Assembly: GCA_017509155.1 (NCBI GenBank)
Contig: JAFWQE010000144.1
Span: 1 to 56,624 of the forward strand
DNA length: 56,624 nucleotides
Source of the DNA: Prevotella sp.
GTDB taxonomy: Bacteria > Bacteroidota > Bacteroidia > Bacteroidales > Bacteroidaceae
Reading direction: 5' to 3'
Shown: one piece after another, positions 1 to 8,123 of the stretch
How the letters are laid out: each line of letters starts with the position of its first letter
How positions within the stretch are numbered: the stretch's first letter is position 1
The notes under the pieces: model-generated
Told to the model about the DNA's origin: nothing
Databases searched by the model: none
What the model saw: the letters and a program-made list of their open reading frames with translations, nothing else
Program-made: the position numbers and the translations under genes

Positions 1-1
1 C

Positions 2-1558
2 CGCAGAATGATTTCGAACATGGGACTGGGCGACGTCGCCATCGACGACCAGCGCTTCTTCCCCGACGCCGCCCTGCGCACCTACGTCAGCGAAAACATC
101 GACACCAATCACGACGGAACGCTCACCGCCGACGAGGCAGCGGCCGTCACCGACCTCAATGTCAGCGGCCTCAACATTGCCAACCTCCACGGCACAGGCT
201 TCTTCCGCAACCTGCAAACCCTGCGCTGCAACGACAACCAACTCACCAGCCTCAACCTCTCGTTCTTCAACTTTCTCAAGAGGGTGGAATGCTACCACAA
301 CAAAATAGGCAACCAGGCCATGGACAACCTCTTCGAAAGCCTGCGGTCTAAAATTCCCGGCGACGGGGCAATTCTCATTCCCACCTACACAGGGAGCGGC
401 GAGTTCAACGCAACCGTCACCGACCGGCACATTGCCGAAGCCGGCAACAACAGGTGGACCGTTTATTCCTACAACGGCTCGTCTTATACAACCATGCAGC
501 AGTCGCAAGTGCCCATCAACGCCGACAACTTCCCCGACAACCACTTCCGCCAATGGGTGGCCAACATCGCAGACACCGACGGCAACCTCTCGCTCAGCTA
601 CCAGGAGAGAAGCAACGTCAGAAGCATCAGCCTCATCGATAGCGCCTTGGCCGACCTCACAGGCATCGCCTACTTCACCGAGCTCACCAAGCTGTATGTC
701 ACGAGCAACGAGCTCACCACCCTCGACCTCACATCCTGCACCAAGCTGGGCGAACTCAACTGCTCCTTCAACCAGCTCACCGACCTGCGCCTGCCGGCCA
801 GCGGCATGCTGCACACCCTGGGCTGCGCCGACAACCAGCTCACCAACCTCGACCTCTCGCACCAGCAAGCCCTCGTCACCCTGGGCTGCGCCGACAACCA
901 GCTCACCAACCTCTCCCCCCGCCACTGCCCCATGCTGCGCAACCTTTTCTGCGACAACAACGCCCTGGCCATGCTCGACCTCACACGCAATGCCGACCTT
1001 GAAGTCCTCTCCTGCAGCAACACCCTGCTGAGGGAGCTCAACGTCGCCCACAACACAGGGCTCACCACCCTCCACTGTGACGGCAACCAGCTCACCACCC
1101 TCGACCTCTCGTCGTGCATCCCCCTCAAAGTGCTTGACATACACCAGAACAACATCTATGGCGAAGGCATGGACAACCTCATCGGCAGCCTGCCCGAACG
1201 CACGGACAACCCCACCGCCAACGAGCAGGACCACATTTTGTACATGATAGACATCTGCCCCGACAGCGGCGACCACGAACACAACCTTTGCACACAGGCG
1301 CAGGCAGACGCCTGCATAGCCAAAGGCTGGACCCTCAAAGCTCGGGTGCGACACAGCTCCGATGGGGACAACTGGTGCAACTGGCTCGGACCCGACAACC
1401 ACACACCCACGGCCGTCACGACACCCGAAACAACCAAGCAACCAAGCACCGCCGCCGCCGACAACTACTATTACTCGCTCGACGGAAGGAGAATAAACCA
1501 AAAGCCACACAAGCCCGGCATATATATTCATAACGGGAAAAAAGTCGTGGTGAAATAA
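2..1558 (+). CDS. Secreted leucine-rich-repeat protein, 5'-truncated by the window edge
   Basis: The reading frame is open to the left edge and has no signal peptide, so the true start probably lies outside the window. There are two similar blocks. Each opens with an FPDxxxR segment and an Asp-rich stretch (DTNHDGTLTADE, then DTDGNLSLSYQE), followed by LRRs of the form LxCxxNQLTxLDL. These resemble the cysteine-containing LRR proteins common in Prevotella and Bacteroides. The C-terminus has a YSLDGRRIN...GIYI...KKVVVK tail, a type seen on many secreted proteins of this group and probably used in sorting or anchoring. Role: likely a surface or secreted binding protein; ligand unknown. It converges on the cas9 remnant. 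The next ATGs (positions 8 and 20) are the only starts visible. Confidence 0.85.
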   Translation, partial: RRMISNMGLGDVAIDDQRFFPDAALRTYVSENIDTNHDGTLTADEAAAVTDLNVSGLNIANLHGTGFFRNLQTLRCNDNQLTSLNLSFFNFLKRVECYHNKIGNQAMDNLFESLRSKIPGDGAILIPTYTGSGEFNATVTDRHIAEAGNNRWTVYSYNGSSYTTMQQSQVPINADNFPDNHFRQWVANIADTDGNLSLSYQERSNVRSISLIDSALADLTGIAYFTELTKLYVTSNELTTLDLTSCTKLGELNCSFNQLTDLRLPASGMLHTLGCADNQLTNLDLSHQQALVTLGCADNQLTNLSPRHCPMLRNLFCDNNALAMLDLTRNADLEVLSCSNTLLRELNVAHNTGLTTLHCDGNQLTTLDLSSCIPLKVLDIHQNNIYGEGMDNLIGSLPERTDNPTANEQDHILYMIDICPDSGDHEHNLCTQAQADACIAKGWTLKARVRHSSDGDNWCNWLGPDNHTPTAVTTPETTKQPSTAAADNYYYSLDGRRINQKPHKPGIYIHNGKKVVVK

Positions 1559-1699
1559 AACGGTTGTGAAATTGATTTTACGGCCAAAACAGGCGGATAA
1601 GGTGACTGGTCAAAATTGGTAAAAAATCTTGACAAAATCGCAATGTTTTTAGCCGTTTTGTAAAGCATTGATAATCAGCGGCTTTAAAATCGGCACAAG

Positions 1700-1780
1700 T
1701 TTGACCGCAAATTTAGGGGAGAAATCTTGAAGATTTCAACTCTCAATCTTCAAGATTTCTCCCCGAGATTTGCGGTCAAA
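1700..1780. repeat. 36-bp near-perfect inverted repeat, 9-nt loop
   Basis: Left arm 1700-1735 and right arm 1745-1780 are reverse complements except at two positions. The arms begin TTTGACCGCAAAT and end near AATCTTGAAGATT at the loop. It lies between the convergent LRR gene and the cas9 remnant, so it could be a bidirectional terminator, but it is much longer than a usual terminator stem and has no clear flanking T run. A miniature mobile element or a recombination scar is also possible. Confidence 0.8.
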
Positions 1781-1835
1781 CGCTTTTAGAGGACTAAAAT
1801 CCCATGAAAAATTTTGACAAAAAGACAGGGCAGCG

Positions 1836-2036
1836 CTATCCGATTTTTTCCGCCATCCGCTTCCCGGCCTCAAACGCCTTTTGCAAGTCCTGCTCCCAAT
1901 GCTCGTCGCGCCATTGCCTCTTGGCCTCCTCGGAAAATCCCGCAAGTTCATAGCGGTCGTAGTTCTTCACCTGATAGGTGTTGTAGGCCGTCAGGCGTTC
2001 CGGCTCGCCGAGGGCTGCCGTTATGCAATATTCCAT
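1836..2036 (-). pseudogene. C-terminal fragment of an unrecognised protein fused to the cas9 remnant
   Basis: This 66-residue frame overlaps the end of the cas9 remnant in a different frame. Read upstream without a start codon it continues as FKGQGYGSMEYC, which looks like the natural interior of a protein. The rest is charged and well formed (AYNTYQVKNYDRYELAGF, then EEAKRQWRDEHWEQDLQKAF) and ends at a stop before a run of pyrimidines. I do not recognise the family; it does not look like the Cas9 C-terminus. The simplest reading is that a deletion joined the 5' part of cas9 to the 3' end of another gene near 2065-2075. Whether it is translated from the ATG at 2036 is unknown. Confidence 0.4.
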
Positions 2037-4546
2037 TGAGCCGTAGCCCTGGCCTTTGAAGGCTGAGCCATTTTCGACACCTTCATTACGAAGTCGTAGC
2101 TCTCGTCATCCTTGCTGAGATTGCCCAGTGCGCCTTCTTCGTATATTCGCATGATGTCTTGTTGACTGGGTGAAAAGGGCCTGACATTCTCTATTCCCAA
2201 TTCCGGGTTCATGAATTCCATCAGCATGGCTTTAATGCGCATATTGGTGTTTTCGTTTTGCTGGATGCGTTCTGTCATCTTTCTGCGCTTGTCGGCCGGG
2301 TTTTTCATGTCGCGTCCCAGTTCTAAGTGTATCTCGTCTATGTGTCCTTCTTGTTTCCAAATGTCGCGAACGGTGCGAAGGGTTTCTGTAACGACTTGTT
2401 CCACAATAGGGTTTCGCAGAGAATGCTGCTTGAAATTCATCAGATAACGGTCTATGTCTTCAGGTTCCTCCCATTTCTCAATCTCTTTGGCTTCAGAGTG
2501 GCGACCGTAGACAACGTAGCAAGCCAGCCATAGAGGCAAAGCCTTGAGATGGCTGATGTCTGTCAGATGGATGGATTTCTCTCTGACTCTGTTCTTGATG
2601 CTTTCATCGTATTCTCCTGTGATGATTTTCTCTATTCGATTGCGTGTGTCCGCATCAATGCTTTCTTCATTCCAACAGCTACCCATCCGCATCAGTGGAA
2701 GTAGTTTCTTGATGGCTTTCTCAGAGTAGGAACCATAATCCTTCTTGAATGGTTTCATCTTGCAGAAAACCTCTGCAAAGCTCTCCCCGAGTTGGCGATG
2801 CTTGGCAAAACCACGAAGAGCTTTCCCTATTTCGGTTTTGTCCTCTACAGAATATAGGATATGCCACAAGGCCAATTCGTTTTCGCGGGTAAGGACGTCT
2901 TTGTCTATATTGCATTTGGCTAATCCAGACAGCATGGCTGCTCTGGTCTCGTTGCATGGGTATTCTTTATCTTCCACGTAATTCCATCGATAGGGATATT
3001 TGTCCTTTCCTTTTTCTTTCTTTATCTTAAAATAGCTGTTCAACAGCATATCTTGCTTGATGGAATTCCTATCGTTGAGCCATTTAAATAGCCTTACGTA
3101 GTCTTCCTCTGAATTGAAGAACTCTGTCGTGACATCAACATCTGTTTGAAACTGACCATTGCTGGCTTTCCTTTCGCGTTGGTAGACACGAAGGTTCTGT
3201 ACGAAATGCCACAGTCTGAATTCTTGAAAGTGAGGGTTAGATTTGGCAATGCATTTGTTGGGATACAGGTTGCCTTCTTTGTCAAAGTGGTATTCGTAGG
3301 GACAGTTGTCGATTTGCGATTTCTTGCTTTTCAGCGGTCGCTGATAGAAAAGGATGTCATCAACCAGCAGGTGGACGAAATCTGGCTTGGACAGATTGTT
3401 GCGATGGGCTTCATTGTTGGGATAGAGTTCTTCTATACATTTATTATATAGATGAACGTCACGCAGTTCAGGCATCAGTCGCTGTTGTACTTTTAAAATA
3501 CGGATTAATTCCTCTTTGTAGAACTTTCTTTCAACAGTGCGGACAAGTTTCCCGATGATTTTCTGGTTGGGCTTTTGAAGCAAGCTGTCGTAGATGTAGC
3601 AACCAACGGTCTTTTGGCTACTCTCGATGTCTTTCTCTGTACGCATTTTAATCTTAGCATACATTTTGGCTTTCCTCTGAGCATCCATCCTTTCTATTTC
3701 GTCGGTTGTAGGGAGAAAAGACAGTTCATGCTTCAAACTGTTGTCCTTGAGAATGGTTGTTTTCAATACAAAATCCTTAGTTTCTCCTTTCCATGCAGAT
3801 ACATCGTTGTAAAAAGAAGCCCGATACACCATTCCGTTGTCAAGGTGCATTTCGTACCAATACTTATCATACTTTTTGTCTTTCTCTTTTCTTTCTACGG
3901 ATTCGACTTTTGCACTGATAATCTCAATGTTCTCATTGTCTTTTTCTTCCTCCAATTCACCACGTAATTGATAATAGCCGCGCTTTTGATTGAATTGTAA
4001 CAGAATCCAGGACAGTTCCTCTTTGGTGATTCTTTGTGTTAAGGCTTTTTTCCGTAGGTAATAAATGGTCCAGTCGTAAGGGACCTTCTTTCCACCGAGC
4101 AGTATTTGCGGTTGATGGTGAGAAAAATCGGCTAACATCTCATGGAAAGAGTCTTTAAAGACGAATTGCATATTGCCATCAGTGTCTTTGTACCAAGGTA
4201 TTTTTATCTCATCGTCATCGATGAACTTTCCATTTTGATTCACATTCTAGTCAAAATGCTTAGGTAAAAATCCCATTTTTTTTAGAACTCTCAAGAGCCT
4301 TTCGCGACGTAGAATATGGCGTTCACGCAGACGTCGAGCCATTCGGAGTCTTGTTCTCTCTGCAGTTTGTGAAATGGAGTTTCCTTTCTCAAAAGCGCCC
4401 AAGATGTCGGCTGACATCGGAATAATTCGGCTTCCGGCTGAACTGATTCCCAATGGCTGAAGGTTAGCGTTGGCATCTTGGTGGGCATTTATCACAGCCC
4501 ATCCAATACTATTTGTTCCTAAATCAAGACCTAAGATTTTTTTCAT
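2021..4546 (-). pseudogene. cas9: Truncated, nonsense-interrupted type II-C Cas9
   Basis: The N-terminus (GLDLGTNSIGWAVI) is the RuvC-I motif with the catalytic Asp at residue 8, followed by the Arg-rich bridge helix (RTRLRMARRLRERH). After residue 99 there is a TAG at 4247-4249. The same frame then resumes (GTG at 4243) and runs 740 codons through a Bacteroidota-type REC region (LLQFNQKRGYYQLRGE) to RuvC-II (EIHLELGRDMKNPADKRRK). It ends just after MKVSKMAQPSKA, where intact homologues enter the HNH region. HNH, RuvC-III and the PAM-interacting domain are absent; intact relatives are about 1,400 residues. There is no frameshift in the retained part, so decay looks recent. A single read-through of the TAG would still leave no working nuclease. 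Confidence 0.9.
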
Positions 4547-4586
4547 GATAGTTGTCCTTTCGGTTGTTCTAACGATTATTCAGCCA

Positions 4587-4619
4587 CAAAATTACAAAAA
4601 AACAGGAAAAACTTGCAAA
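4587..4619 (-). promoter_or_regulatory. Putative cas9 promoter (Bacteroidota type)
   Basis: On the minus strand TTTG (4619-4616) is followed after 21 nt by TAATTTTG (4594-4587), matching the Bacteroidota -33/-7 consensus TTTG / TAnnTTTG. It lies about 40 nt upstream of the cas9 ATG. The promoter seems intact although the gene is broken. Confidence 0.6.
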
Positions 4620-4644
4620 TCGTCTATTTTTTTTGTAACTGTGC

Positions 4645-4731
4645 ACAACTAATTTTTAGCAAATCACAATAAGGATTATTCCGTTGTGAAAACATGAGGT
4701 CCTTGCCCATCGTCCTTAACGGTGGGCTTTT
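4645..4731 (+). ncRNA. tracrRNA-like element with intrinsic terminator
   Basis: Divergent from cas9. AGCAAATCACAA (4658-4669) is complementary to GTTGTGATTTGCT, which I recall as the start of Bacteroidota type II-C CRISPR repeats, so this is the anti-repeat. It is followed by a nexus-like hairpin (CACAA...GGATTATTCC...TTGTG, ending near 4687). An intrinsic terminator follows: the stem 4705-4712 pairs with 4720-4727, then TTTTC. Boundaries are approximate and no promoter was assigned. With no array and a broken cas9 it is an orphan. Confidence 0.65.
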
Positions 4732-4748
4732 CTATGCCACTAACGAAT

Positions 4749-4784
4749 AGTCCTTGCCTTAGAGAAGGTTTGTAGGCAAGGACT
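4749..4784 (-). terminator. 11-bp perfect hairpin downstream of the GH26 gene
   Basis: AGTCCTTGCCT (4749-4759) and AGGCAAGGACT (4774-4784) are exact reverse complements around a 14-nt loop, 20 nt past the stop codon of the mannanase gene. There is no long T run after the stem on the minus strand, so it may be an mRNA 3'-end stabiliser rather than a classic terminator. Confidence 0.5.
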
Positions 4785-4804
4785 TGATGAAGGGTGAAGG
4801 GAGT

Positions 4805-6133
4805 TTATTCTGTTGGTTTTAAGTAGAGTCCGTTGACGTCTCGTCGGAAGCGGGTCTGCGGAAGGTTGTAGAAACGGACGAAGTCCTCGGCGGAGATTTG
4901 TCCGGGGTAGGGGGCGAAGAAGTGTCCCGGCTTGTCGTGGGCGTTGCGCCAGACGAGCACGTATGCTATGGGCAGGTCTTTCACGGCCTGTGCCAGCGTC
5001 TGCGTCCACCAGTCTTCCTTGGGCAGTCCCTGGAAGCCTGTCTCGGTGAAGGCGGCGACCTTCTGGTGCTCGCGCGCCACGCGGCAGATCATGGTCAGCT
5101 GTCGGCGCGTGCGCTCCACATAGCGTGTGAGCTCGTCGGACTGGAAGGTGGGCTGCTGACCGTCCCACTTCGACGGGCAGTAGATGTCGGTGCCGAGGAC
5201 GTCGATGTAGTCATCGCCGGGGTAGCGCTCCATGTACCGGGCTGCATCGCCGTCGCTCTCGCTGCCGGGACTGTAGGCATAGAGGACGTTGGTGACGCCC
5301 TTTTCGCGCAGGCGGCTTTCGGTGAGCTGCCAGAGGGCCACGTATTGCTCGCGGGTGCAGAGCTGCTGTCCCCACCAGAACCAGCTGCCGGTGTGCTCGT
5401 GCCATGGCCGGAAGATGACGGGCACGCGGACGCCGTAGGGTGTCTCAAGGGAGTTGATGAAGTCGGCAACGCGGTCGAGCCATGTGAGGAACTTCTCGTG
5501 CTGTGGTCCGCCATCGAGCACCGATGCCACGGTTTGCTTCTCCTGTTGGGTGAGCGAGTCGGGTTTCACCCAGGCGGAGCCGCCCGTGAGGGGGTTGTCG
5601 AGATGCCAGCTGAGGGTGACCACGCCGCCGCGGTCGAACTGCCGGATGATCTGCTGGCGCATCTTGCTGAACGGCACGCCGTCGAGGTTGACCGTGTCGC
5701 CCAGCTCCAGATGGCCGAGGTCGAAGCCGATGACGGCGGGGAAGTCGTTGCAGACGGAGTGGACATCGCAGCGCTCGGCGTCGCCCACCCAGCCGATGCC
5801 GTACATGGGTGCGTCCTGATGTCCGAACAAAAAGGACGAGTCGGCCAGCTGTCGCAGGTTCTGAAGCAGGTTCTCCGTTCGCTGGGTGCGTCCGGTGGCG
5901 GCCAGCGGGTCGTCGGCCTTGTGGTTAGTGCAGGAGAATAGGAAGGGGAAAAGGAGGAGGAGGAGAGAAGCCCAAGAAGACCCTCCCCAACCCTCCCTGT
6001 TTAGGGAGGGAGAGAGGTAAGAGGTGAGAGGTAAGAGGTGAGAGGATAGAGACCCTCCCCGGCCCTCCCTGTTTAGGGAGGGAGAGAGGTAAGAGGTGAG
6101 AGGTGAGAGGTGAGAGGATAGTTTCTTCCGCAT
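4805..6133 (-). CDS. GH26 endo-beta-1,4-mannanase lipoprotein with a repeat-expanded signal peptide
   Basis: Hydrolyses internal beta-1,4-mannosidic bonds (GH26, clan A). The acid/base Glu is E246 in RPWHEHTGSWFWWG and the likely nucleophile is E364 in AFTETGFQG; GFDLGHLE and LSWHLDNP are also typical of the family. It should be a lipoprotein with a hydrophobic stretch (SLLLLLFPFLFSC) and Cys at residue 68. Between MRKK and that stretch sit two 24-residue copies of a translated DNA repeat (SPSLNREGRGGS / SPSLNREGWGGS, residues about 5-52), which give an abnormally long n-region. No in-frame ATG or GTG/TTG lies between the repeats and the lipobox, so the ATG at 6133 is the only reasonable start. 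It is the last gene of the mannan locus and probably acts at the cell surface or in the periplasm. Confidence 0.93.
   Translation of the reverse strand: MRKKLSSHLSPLTSYLSPSLNREGRGGSLSSHLLPLTSYLSPSLNREGWGGSSWASLLLLLFPFLFSCTNHKADDPLAATGRTQRTENLLQNLRQLADSSFLFGHQDAPMYGIGWVGDAERCDVHSVCNDFPAVIGFDLGHLELGDTVNLDGVPFSKMRQQIIRQFDRGGVVTLSWHLDNPLTGGSAWVKPDSLTQQEKQTVASVLDGGPQHEKFLTWLDRVADFINSLETPYGVRVPVIFRPWHEHTGSWFWWGQQLCTREQYVALWQLTESRLREKGVTNVLYAYSPGSESDGDAARYMERYPGDDYIDVLGTDIYCPSKWDGQQPTFQSDELTRYVERTRRQLTMICRVAREHQKVAAFTETGFQGLPKEDWWTQTLAQAVKDLPIAYVLVWRNAHDKPGHFFAPYPGQISAEDFVRFYNLPQTRFRRDVNGLYLKPTE
5981..6122. repeat. Two tandem copies of a 72-bp dispersed repeat inside the GH26 signal-peptide region
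   Basis: Each copy has a GC-rich part containing the palindrome CCCTCCCTGTTTAGGGAGGG (5991-6010 and 6063-6082), followed by a purine tract of repeated GAGGTAAGAGGTGAGAG. The period is 72 nt, exactly 24 codons, so the duplication keeps the mannanase frame. The same palindrome occurs in opposite orientation at 6191-6210 and, with one change, at 19703-19722. Confidence 0.85.
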
Positions 6134-6175
6134 GATTCTAGTATTTGTTATCTTGGGTTACTTTCTTTCCTTTTA

Positions 6176-6290
6176 ACACTCCCTCCAATCTCCCTCCCTA
6201 AACAGGGAGGGTTGGGGAGGGTCTTTGAGGGTTGGGGAGGGTCTCCTTTTCCCTCTACATCCCCCTCGGGGGCTTGGGGGGCTTCTCTTT
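6176..6290. repeat. Intergenic copy of the GC-rich repeat, inverted
   Basis: The gap between the two mannanase genes holds the palindromic core in inverted orientation (6191-6210), followed by two copies of GTTGGGGAGGGTCT. A related palindrome CCCCCTCGGGGG lies near 6260. This is the same family as the copies inside the downstream gene's signal peptide. Confidence 0.75.
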
Positions 6291-6293
6291 CTT

Positions 6294-8099
6294 CTAATAT
6301 TTCACCTTATCGCGTGTGATGACGTTGGGGCAGTTCATGGCGTCTGTCCACCAGTCCTTGCCTGCGTGCATGTTCTCATTGCTGCCATTGGTGCCATACC
6401 AGGGCATGAACCACGACCATGTGGCGCCCTCGTTCCACTGCTGGCTGATGGGGGCCACCACGCTGTTGGTGTACTGTGAGTAGCCACATTCGCTGAGCGT
6501 GATGATCTTGCCGGGGTAGTTCTCCTGCAGCTTCTGGTATTCCTCTATGCAGGAGGCCACGGAGTTGCCGTAGAGGTCGCGTCCGATGATGTCGACATAT
6601 TCGGGGCCTGGGTACCAGTTGAGGTCGTCGCCCTCGGATGTCCACACCCAGATGAGGTTGTCGAGTCCCTCCTGCTTGAAGTAGTCGAACATCATGATCC
6701 AGAGCTTCTTGAACGACTCGGCGTCGGAACCCCACCAGAACCATCCACCGGCAGCCTCGTGGAGGGGTCGCCAGAGTACGGGAATGCCTGCGTCGCGCAA
6801 CAGCTTCAGATACGGAGCGATGCGTGCGAGGTCGTCCTTGACGAACTGGTTCTGCCATGTGCCCTCGGTGACGGCGGCCTTGAGGTCGAAGACGCCAGCC
6901 GAGTAGCTGAAGTCGTTGTTCGGGTCAAGGTCGCTGTAGCGCTTGGCGCGTCGCGGAGCGTCCTGCTTGGCGCCGGCAGCATTGGTGAGCGTGATCATGG
7001 TGTAGGTGATGCCGTAGCCGGAGATGACCATGCCGCCCTCGCGCAGCTTGGCGGCATCGTCGGCCGTGAGGGCAAACGAATAGTGGTTGGTGCCGGCGTC
7101 GAGGGCGATGCAGCCCCAGCCGTTGTCGACGTCCTTGTAGCCCGTGAGTGCGTTCCAGCTGCTGTCCATCAGCTTGGCTTGCCAGTAGTCGGCGTCGCTG
7201 TTGGTGGCGTAGTAGAAGGTGAGCAGCGTGACGGCCTGGGCGTTGGCGAACTTGTCTGCACCAATCTGGTCGCTGACGCCCCATTCGGTGCCGACGTTGA
7301 GCTGTCCCTCCCACACCGTTTCGGCCTCGCCGGCGGGCTCGTCGCCGCCGCCGTCGCCTATCTCAACCTTCGGGGCGAGCCAGTGCCAGCCGCAGTTGAT
7401 GATGCCGCCGTTGTCGAACCAGGTCTTCACGGGCGTGATGTCGCCGTAGTTGATCCAGTTGGCACCGCGCACCGATGCGGGGAGATGGATGTAGTCATAG
7501 CCATTGATGGCGGGATATTTGCCGGTCCATTCGAACACGTGCTCGCTCTCATCGTTGTTCCAGGCCACGCTGGCCATCATGCCAGAGATGATGTTCGTGC
7601 GATAGTTCTCACGCAGGAAGTTGTAGAGCGAGATGGCCTTTGCCGAGGTGGCCACGACAGGCTTGGTGGCCACGGGAGGCAGTTCGCGGATGGAGAACGC
7701 CAGCGTGGTCTCGGGCGCAGGCTGGTTGTTGGGACCTGTGACCAGTCCGGCGGGAATGGTCAGCTGGCAGGGCACGCCGCGCTGCAGGCCGGTGGCGTGG
7801 ATGGTGAGCACGCTGTCCATGCCGTATACGGTTGCGCGGTCGATGGTGCCGCCGGTGAACTGCAGCTTCGTGTAGCTGGACGAGGCGAAGAAGATGCGCT
7901 TGTCGTATTTCACCGTCATGGTGATCTCGCCCGGGCTGCCTATCTCCTCGTTGGCCGCAGGATAGGTGGCCGTCACGATGGGAGCTGCCACGTCGGGGAT
8001 GGTGTATTGCGCGTCGGTGTCGGCGCAGGCTGTGACAAGGAATGCCACAGCTGCGAGTGCGCCGAAAGGTATGATGCTTTTGAGTTTCATATCGATCAT
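6294..8099 (-). CDS. GH26 beta-mannanase lipoprotein with an inserted carbohydrate-binding-like domain
   Basis: The N-terminus (ALAAVAFLVTAC) is a lipoprotein signal with Cys 25. Residues about 40-140 form an Ig-like/Big-type domain. The GH26 barrel starts near residue 155. The acid/base Glu is in RPLHEAAGGWFWWG (about 448) and the nucleophile in LSECGYSQ (about 537). Between the barrel strand ending CGWHWLAP and the segment DFSYSAGVF there is an insert of about 130 residues (about 256-389), rich in beta strands (WEGQLNVGTEWG, WGCIALDAG, GGMVISGYG). It resembles the C-terminal domains of the binding protein encoded next door. I chose the ATG at 8099; an in-frame TTG at 8117 and ATG at 8090 are alternatives. 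Together with the neighbouring GH26 it should shorten beta-mannan outside the cell for SusC import. Confidence 0.92.
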   Translation of the reverse strand: MIDMKLKSIIPFGALAAVAFLVTACADTDAQYTIPDVAAPIVTATYPAANEEIGSPGEITMTVKYDKRIFFASSSYTKLQFTGGTIDRATVYGMDSVLTIHATGLQRGVPCQLTIPAGLVTGPNNQPAPETTLAFSIRELPPVATKPVVATSAKAISLYNFLRENYRTNIISGMMASVAWNNDESEHVFEWTGKYPAINGYDYIHLPASVRGANWINYGDITPVKTWFDNGGIINCGWHWLAPKVEIGDGGGDEPAGEAETVWEGQLNVGTEWGVSDQIGADKFANAQAVTLLTFYYATNSDADYWQAKLMDSSWNALTGYKDVDNGWGCIALDAGTNHYSFALTADDAAKLREGGMVISGYGITYTMITLTNAAGAKQDAPRRAKRYSDLDPNNDFSYSAGVFDLKAAVTEGTWQNQFVKDDLARIAPYLKLLRDAGIPVLWRPLHEAAGGWFWWGSDAESFKKLWIMMFDYFKQEGLDNLIWVWTSEGDDLNWYPGPEYVDIIGRDLYGNSVASCIEEYQKLQENYPGKIITLSECGYSQYTNSVVAPISQQWNEGATWSWFMPWYGTNGSNENMHAGKDWWTDAMNCPNVITRDKVKY

Positions 8100-8123
8100 G
8101 CTTTTATGGTTTGACAATGCTCG

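Noticed and set aside
1559-1640. GTTGTGAAATTGATTTT near 1563 as a leftover CRISPR repeat
   Set aside because: It matches the expected repeat start only over GTTGTGA, and no second copy is seen.
4244-4249. TAG in cas9 read as a recoded or suppressed codon
   Set aside because: Only one such case is seen, in a gene that is also truncated; other genes in the window use normal stops.
4898-5941. Long plus-strand open frame (about 347 codons) opposite the GH26 gene, and similar long frames opposite other genes
   Set aside because: They mirror high-GC minus-strand genes with clear domains; their translations are low-complexity Val/Ala/Gly-rich without motifs. They are antisense shadows.
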